Shown: positions 59,804 through 64,000 of the stretch, in pieces
How positions within the stretch are numbered: position 1 is the stretch's first letter
How the letters are laid out: each line of letters starts with the position of its first letter
Assembly (NCBI GenBank): GCA_948472945.1
Contig: CAOKVX010000003.1
Coordinates: forward strand, 99,149-163,148
Direction of reading: 5' to 3'
DNA: 64,000 bases
Source of the DNA: an uncultured Clostridia bacterium
GTDB lineage: Bacteria > Bacillota > Clostridia > Lachnospirales > Lachnospiraceae
Made by a program: the position numbers and the translations under genes
The notes under the pieces: generated by a model
What the model was told of the DNA's origin: nothing
The model's input: only the letters and a program-made list of their open reading frames with translations
The model's database searches: none

Positions 59804-59962
59804 TTTAATCTCCTTAAAAATCATATTTTTTGCACCTGTATAGCTTATTATGTAACAGGGATGAAAGTCAAGGGAAAAATTGTACGATATATAAATAAGA
59901 ATTTTATTGCTAAAACCTCCCATGCTGTTATAATATAACTAAATTAGCGGAGGTAGCTGCAA

Positions 59963-60589
59963 ATGAACATTTTATGCTTTGGAGATTCAAACACATGGGG
60001 ATTAAGGCCCATGATTGGTGACAGATATGTAAAAAATGAAAGATGGACAGGAATACTTGGAACATTATCCGGTGGCCGATATAATATAATAGAGGAGGGC
60101 CTTAATGGAAGGACGGCGGATGAGACAGATGTAGAAGAACCGTATCTAAACGGCAGAAGTTATATGACCGGATGTCTGTTGTCGCACAGGCCTGTTGATT
60201 TGCTTATTGTTATGCTTGGGACTAATGACGTTAAATCGCGATATAATAAAAGTTCCGAACAGGTGGCAGCATCTATTTATTTACTGGCAAAAGATATGAG
60301 AAAACTGCTTGACGAGAGACAGCAGGAACGCGTAAAAATATTACTAGTATCCCCAAAATCTATTGATGAGAGAGTTTTGGGAGATAATATGTTTGATGAA
60401 TATTCAATAAAAAAATCACGTGAACTTGGCGGGAGACTTCGCCGCATGGCAGGAAAAGAGGGCTGGATGTTTCTTGACGCGGACGAAAGCGGAGCGACAC
60501 TTGGAGAAGATGGGCTGCATTTATCTGCTGACGGCCACATTAAGCTTGCTGAGAGTATATTTAATGCTATTGACGGCAAAGGCAAATGA
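59963..60589 (+). CDS. SGNH/GDSL hydrolase
   Basis: A protein of 208 residues without signal peptide. Block I FGDSNTWGLRP (nucleophile Ser), block II EEGLNGRTADETD, block III IVMLGTNDVKSRY and block V DGLHLSADGH (Asp, His) complete the SGNH set. It resembles cytoplasmic or surface esterases that deacetylate sugars, which would fit the glycan enzymes nearby. The start lies behind GCGGAGG. Confidence 0.92.
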   Translation: MNILCFGDSNTWGLRPMIGDRYVKNERWTGILGTLSGGRYNIIEEGLNGRTADETDVEEPYLNGRSYMTGCLLSHRPVDLLIVMLGTNDVKSRYNKSSEQVAASIYLLAKDMRKLLDERQQERVKILLVSPKSIDERVLGDNMFDEYSIKKSRELGGRLRRMAGKEGWMFLDADESGATLGEDGLHLSADGHIKLAESIFNAIDGKGK

Positions 60590-60628
60590 TTTGTATAGTT
60601 TATAATAAATTAAGGACAGAATTTTAGT

Positions 60629-61537
60629 ATGATAGATAACAACAAAAATAGCAATGATATGAGAGAAACTAATGTAAAAAAAGTTGCATTCAGACTGACG
60701 GTAGTTACTGTCGTTTGGAATTTGATATTGTTTGTGTTCAAGCTCGCTGCAGGAATTGCCGCTGATTCCGGTGCGATGATTTCGGACGCCGTACATTCGC
60801 TCTCTGATATATTTACAACCATAGTCGCAGTTGTCGGAGTGTGTATATCGCAGAAAGAGGCTGATGACGAACACCAATACGGGCATGAGAGACTTGAATG
60901 TGTTGCTGGTCTGATTCTTGCGGCTGTGCTGATGATTGTGGGGCTCGGGATAGGGTACTCGGGAATTGGCAGGATTATTGGAGCGACCGGACAGCCGCAC
61001 AAAATACCGGGTATATTGGCATTGGCTGCCGCTATAGTATCTATCATAATAAAAGAGGCAATGTTTTGGTACACGAGGCATTACGCAAAAATGATAGATT
61101 CCTCGGCATTCATGGCTGACGCATGGCATCACCGCTCAGACGCAATTTCTTCAGTAGGGGCGTTGATTGGTATTGGATTTGCAAGGATGGGCTACCCGGT
61201 TATGGATTCTGTTGCGAGCGTCCTTATATGTATATTTGTTCTTAAAACGTCGTTTGATATAATGGCTGAGGCGATTGGGAAAATGACTGACAGGGCATGT
61301 GACGGGGAAACCCAGCGGAGGCTGTCAGAATATATAACTTCATATGAGCAGGTCAGGGGAATAGACCTTTTAAAAACACGTATGTTTGGAAACAGAATAT
61401 ATGTAGAGGTGGAAATATGCATTGACGGCGATATGCCGCTTCGGGGCGCACACGATATCGCCGAAGAAATACATGACGGGATTGAGAGGGAATTTCATAA
61501 TGTAAAGCATATAATGATTCATATTAACCCAGCATAA
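60629..61537 (+). CDS. Cation diffusion facilitator transporter
   Basis: A protein of 302 residues: six helices (residues about 20-220) and a C-terminal cytoplasmic domain (about 225-302). The metal sites are in AMISDAVHSLSDIFTTIVA (helix 2) and MADAWHHRSDAISSVGALIG (helix 5); EHQYGHERLE-like DEHQYGHERLECVAG follows helix 2. It exports Zn, Mn or Fe in exchange for protons. It starts 40 nt after the esterase gene. Confidence 0.93.
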   Translation: MIDNNKNSNDMRETNVKKVAFRLTVVTVVWNLILFVFKLAAGIAADSGAMISDAVHSLSDIFTTIVAVVGVCISQKEADDEHQYGHERLECVAGLILAAVLMIVGLGIGYSGIGRIIGATGQPHKIPGILALAAAIVSIIIKEAMFWYTRHYAKMIDSSAFMADAWHHRSDAISSVGALIGIGFARMGYPVMDSVASVLICIFVLKTSFDIMAEAIGKMTDRACDGETQRRLSEYITSYEQVRGIDLLKTRMFGNRIYVEVEICIDGDMPLRGAHDIAEEIHDGIEREFHNVKHIMIHINPA

Positions 61538-61565
61538 GCATTTTAATACTCAAGTGAGGAGATAA

Positions 61566-61899
61566 ATGCAGTATACGGGTATGGAGAAAGAATATTATAA
61601 ATGCGGCGGGTCAAAATACTGGGAGCATACAAAATGGATAATTTGACGAGTTAAAATATTTGTCAGGAGCAATGCTTTTATTATCTGCATGTGGATTCGA
61701 TTGCTTTTATGGTGTGCCGCTTAATATGGTCTCGGTCAACAATGACGGGCACAATTTGCTCTCGATTGTGCGCAGTAACGCAGCCCGTTATGCTTTCTGG
61801 GTTTAGCTCAAGGCCGCCGAACTGGGGATAAAGGGATTTAGATTGAAAGAAATACCTGAAGAATGCTTATATGCGACCGTATATATTATGAGCTCATAA
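61566..61899 (+). pseudogene. Decayed gene of unknown family
   Basis: ATG 61566 has a perfect GAGGAG site and reads MQYTGMEKEYYKCGGSKYWEHTKWII before a stop. After a frame change the sequence continues as FDELKYLSGAMLLLSACGFDCFYG and on to AARYAFWV, then an in-frame TAG (61804-61806), then LKAAELGIKGFRLKEIPEEC and on to a TAA at 61899. A good ribosome site with one frameshift and one stop indicates a recently lost gene of about 110 residues. I do not recognise it. Confidence 0.5.
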
Positions 61900-61928
61900 C
61901 ATCAAACCGCGGCGATATATTGACAAAA

Positions 61929-62165
61929 ATGCTTACAAAACAACAGATACAATTAATGAAGGCAATGAAAAAACTTCTTTCAATATTGAGGACGGAATAC
62001 TCGTATGCGTTGACTGCGGAAAATGATACTGCGAAAGTTGAAAATATTAAATACAGGTTTGATAAATGTTCAGAAGACTATGCATATCCGGGAGATATAA
62101 TCTCTGAGCGGGAACTCATGGATATTGCATGGGAAAAGTTTTGCGCGAAAAATGGAACTAATTAA
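61929..62165 (+). CDS. Small hypothetical protein
   Basis: The frame is open from 61863, but that part overlaps the decayed gene. From ATG 61929 it gives 78 residues, charged and helical (MLTKQQIQLMKAMKKLLSIL..., ending MDIAWEKFCAKNGTN). No good ribosome site is seen, so it may itself be the 3' part of a broken gene. Not recognised. A terminator follows at 62219. Confidence 0.35.
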   Translation: MLTKQQIQLMKAMKKLLSILRTEYSYALTAENDTAKVENIKYRFDKCSEDYAYPGDIISERELMDIAWEKFCAKNGTN

Positions 62166-62218
62166 TCTATGACTCTATAATGATAAATTAATACTGAATG
62201 ATTTGTGTTGTAAAGAAG

Positions 62219-62252
62219 AAAGGTGCCACATTTTAAATAATAGCACCTTTTT
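62219..62252 (+). terminator. Rho-independent terminator
   Basis: AAAGGTGC (62219-62226 region) pairs with GCACCTTT (62243-62250), then TT; A-rich on the left, so it could also serve the minus-strand gene. Confidence 0.75.
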
Positions 62253-62275
62253 ACATTTACCATATATATTTTTGT

Positions 62276-62334
62276 TAGCTCAACGGTGCCAATTTGAACC
62301 CGCCGAAGACGGTGTATTTTGGCGAAATACTGTG
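62276..62334. repeat. 60-bp palindromic repeat family, copy lacking most of the right arm
   Basis: TAGCTCAACGGTGCCAA, then the centre with CGCCG-AAGA-CGGTG, and TTTTGGCG; the match then ends. Only the first bases of the right arm remain. It lies between convergent genes. Confidence 0.75.
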
Positions 62335-62383
62335 TTTTTCCTGGAAAAATTAAAAATTTTCCATTGTTTAGATGTGATTGCGT

Positions 62384-63565
62384 TTAGAAATCAACTTCTG
62401 TGCCGTAGAATGTACACTTAAACAGTCTGGCCATTTGCTCGGGATTAATTTCCCTTGGATTTGAGCCGGTGCATGCATCACCTACAGCGTTTGTGGCAAT
62501 TGTATCAAGTTTTTCCAAAAATTCATCTTCATTTACTCCGAATTCCTGAATAGTTTTAGGAATATTCATTGAACGGTTAAATTCTTCTATTTTTGCAATA
62601 AGGGCATTTACCTGTGCTTTTTCTGATGTTCCGCCTAGACCTACGCGCCTGGCGATATCTGCATATCTTCTCATGGCTTCAGATTCGTGGGCGTTATATT
62701 TGATGACATAAGGAAGATAAATAGCGTTTGCACAGCCGTGCGGAATGTGGCCTGTAGAGAACACGGCGCCTGTCTTATGTGCCATTGAATGTACAATGCC
62801 TAAAAGCGCGTTTGAAAATGCCTGTCCTGCAAGACACTGTGCGTAATGCATCTGTTCCCTTGCACACATATCTCCGAGATATGACTGTGGGAGGTAATCA
62901 AGCGTCATCTCTATTGCTTTTATTGCGAGTGGGTCTGTAAACGGACTGTTGAGAGTGGATACATACGCTTCAATAGAATGTGTCAACGCGTCCATGCCTG
63001 TATATGCAACCTGCTTAATCGGAAGGCTTTCCACAAGCGCCGGGTCGACAATTGCGACATCAGGTGTAATCTCAAAATCAGCAAGAGGATATTTAATTCC
63101 CTTTGCATAATCTGTAATAACCGAAAATGCCGTTACTTCAGTTGCAGTACCTGATGTTGACGGGATAGCGCAGAAACGTGCCTTTGTTCTCAAATTCGGA
63201 AAATTAAAAGGCGTAATCAAATCCTCAAAGGTTGTGTCAGGATATTCATAGAACGCCCACATCGCTTTGGCCGCATCAATAGGCGAACCTCCGCCTATTG
63301 ATACAATCCAGTCAGGCTGAAATTCCTGCATTGCGGCTGCACCTTTCATGACTGTTTCAACTGATGGGTCAGGTTCAACTCCCTCAAAAAATTTAACTTC
63401 CATTCCGGCTTCCCTAAGATATTTTTCTACCTTGTCAAGAAAGCCCCCTTTTTTCATTGAACTTCCGCCTGAGACAACAATAGCCTTTTTTCCTGAAAGG
63501 TTTTTGAGATTTTCAAGCGAGTCCTTTCCATAATACATATCTCTTGGCAATGTAAATCTTCCCAT
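62384..63565 (-). CDS. Iron-containing alcohol dehydrogenase
   Basis: A cytoplasmic protein of 393 residues. NAD(P) binding: IVVSGGSSMKKGGFLDKV and WIVSIGGGSPIDAAKA; IPSTSGTATEVTAFSVI; the iron site in TGMDALTHSIEAY and GIVHSMAHKTGAVFSTGHIPHGCANAIYLPYVI. This is the butanol/ethanol dehydrogenase type used to reduce aldehydes at the end of fermentation. The start lies behind AAAGGAGG. The gene is convergent to the small genes before it. Confidence 0.95.
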   Translation of the reverse strand: MGRFTLPRDMYYGKDSLENLKNLSGKKAIVVSGGSSMKKGGFLDKVEKYLREAGMEVKFFEGVEPDPSVETVMKGAAAMQEFQPDWIVSIGGGSPIDAAKAMWAFYEYPDTTFEDLITPFNFPNLRTKARFCAIPSTSGTATEVTAFSVITDYAKGIKYPLADFEITPDVAIVDPALVESLPIKQVAYTGMDALTHSIEAYVSTLNSPFTDPLAIKAIEMTLDYLPQSYLGDMCAREQMHYAQCLAGQAFSNALLGIVHSMAHKTGAVFSTGHIPHGCANAIYLPYVIKYNAHESEAMRRYADIARRVGLGGTSEKAQVNALIAKIEEFNRSMNIPKTIQEFGVNEDEFLEKLDTIATNAVGDACTGSNPREINPEQMARLFKCTFYGTEVDF

Positions 63566-63880
63566 AAGTAATACCTCCTTTAAATTATTGTTAAATATTT
63601 ACATAGATATTATACCATGTTTGATGTAAAAATACATACAAGCTATAAAATTTATATAAAATATTTTATATATTTGTCAGTATTATGTTAGGTAGATGAG
63701 TTAATTAATTTTAAATAATGATGTCCTGAAAAGATATTGTGAATTAGCAAATAAATTTTGCATTCTAATTCCATTTTTACTAATATAGTTAACGCCAATA
63801 AATCAAAACAGTCTGAGCGAAAGAAAATGGATTAGGAAAAACGCTTTACATACTGAGTTTTATTGAACTTTTGCTTGTAA
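63566..63880. other. 315-nt AT-rich intergenic region
   Basis: On the minus strand a TATAAT lies about 50 nt before the dehydrogenase start, without a clear -35. The remainder shows no open frame or strong hairpin up to the A-tract before the promoter at 63905. Confidence 0.4.
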
Positions 63881-64000
63881 GTTGAAAAAAAATAAAAAAA
63901 GGTGTTGACAATAGTCATATTTGGTGATAATATAAATTTCGCTGTCGCAGAAAAGAACAAAAAGCGAAAGCAACGGACCTTGAAAATTCGATAATCAGAC
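63880..64000 (+). promoter_or_regulatory. Strong promoter and leader, probably of an rRNA operon
   Basis: An A-tract (63886-63900) acts like an UP element, then TTGACA (63905-63910), a 17-nt spacer and TAATAT (63928-63933). The leader holds TTTCGCT/AGCGAAA pairing (about 63937-63968) and GACCTTGAAAATTCGATAATCAGAC at the edge, similar to the sequence before 16S rRNA in many Clostridia. The rRNA itself is outside the window, so this is an inference. Confidence 0.6.

Noticed and set aside
61804..61825. Sixth copy of the 60-bp palindrome (TAGCTCAAGGCCGCCGAA)
   Set aside because: Only eight bases match before it diverges, and it lies in a coding-like frame; chance is the simpler explanation.

Overview
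The window looks like a chromosomal segment of a low-GC Clostridia bacterium, most likely a Lachnospiraceae gut anaerobe. The grounds are AGA/AGG/ATA-rich codon use, strong GGAGG ribosome binding sites with frequent GTG/TTG starts, a four-subunit pyruvate:ferredoxin oxidoreductase, a high-molecular-weight-rubredoxin-like flavoprotein, an iron-dependent alcohol dehydrogenase and several plant-glycan hydrolases. The species cannot be named from sequence alone. I see no integrase, transposase, phage gene or CRISPR array.

Layout. 1-5126 holds peptide-type ABC transporters: a MacB/FtsX-like cassette whose ATPase is preceded by a leader peptide and a hairpin that buries its ribosome binding site, then an ABC-2 type system in decay (first permease frameshifted at a T8 tract, ATPase lacking its Walker A region). 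5448-11583 holds small membrane or secreted unknowns, a cytidylate-kinase-like protein, azlCD, a protein with two FliD-C-like modules, a degenerate CbiT-like protein behind a highly structured 5' leader, and an effector-binding-domain protein. 11764-15429 is the NAD operon nadA-nadB-nadC with its likely repressor niaR. 15430-16290 is a non-coding stretch with a promoter, a T-box-like leader ending in a terminator, and a duplicated 67-bp repeat; it precedes porCDAB (16291-19301) and citrate synthase. 21197-25691 encodes a type IIA topoisomerase pair (parE, parC) behind a promoter that carries a LexA-like palindrome. 25871-31535 holds beta-galactosidase and, 4 nt later, a Tet(M)/EF-G-like GTPase fused to a YacP/Rae1-like NYN nuclease. 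31731-38286 holds a secreted beta-helix protein, an ABC exporter, a flavoprotein-rubredoxin, a DHH phosphoesterase and a polysaccharide deacetylase.

38616-42766 is a five-gene cassette: a secreted 121-residue peptide with its own consensus promoter, an FtsX-like permease, a lipoprotein, an ATPase and a second permease. The last two are clear paralogues of the genes at 271-2012, so the window has two copies of an uncharacterised peptide-export or peptide-resistance module. An AT-rich RloA/RloB (AbiL-type) pair at 44124-46108 is the best defence candidate. 46363-55228 holds a Cys-rich unknown, a GH43 enzyme, a phosphatase, a Y-family polymerase with its YolD partner, a MATE exporter, an acetyltransferase, a cell-wall amidase and a laccase-domain protein.

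55315 is tRNA-Thr(CGT), followed by a roughly 140-nt structured region that may be a small RNA. 55661-63565 holds a second GH43-like enzyme, a YczE-like membrane protein, an ABC-F protein, a GDSL esterase, a cation efflux protein, a decayed gene and an Fe-alcohol dehydrogenase. The last 100 bases carry a strong A-tract promoter and a leader of the kind found before rRNA operons. A 60-bp palindromic repeat (arms TAGCTCAACGGCGCCAA / TTGGCGCCGTTGAGCTA) occurs whole once and in partial form at four other sites, always between genes.
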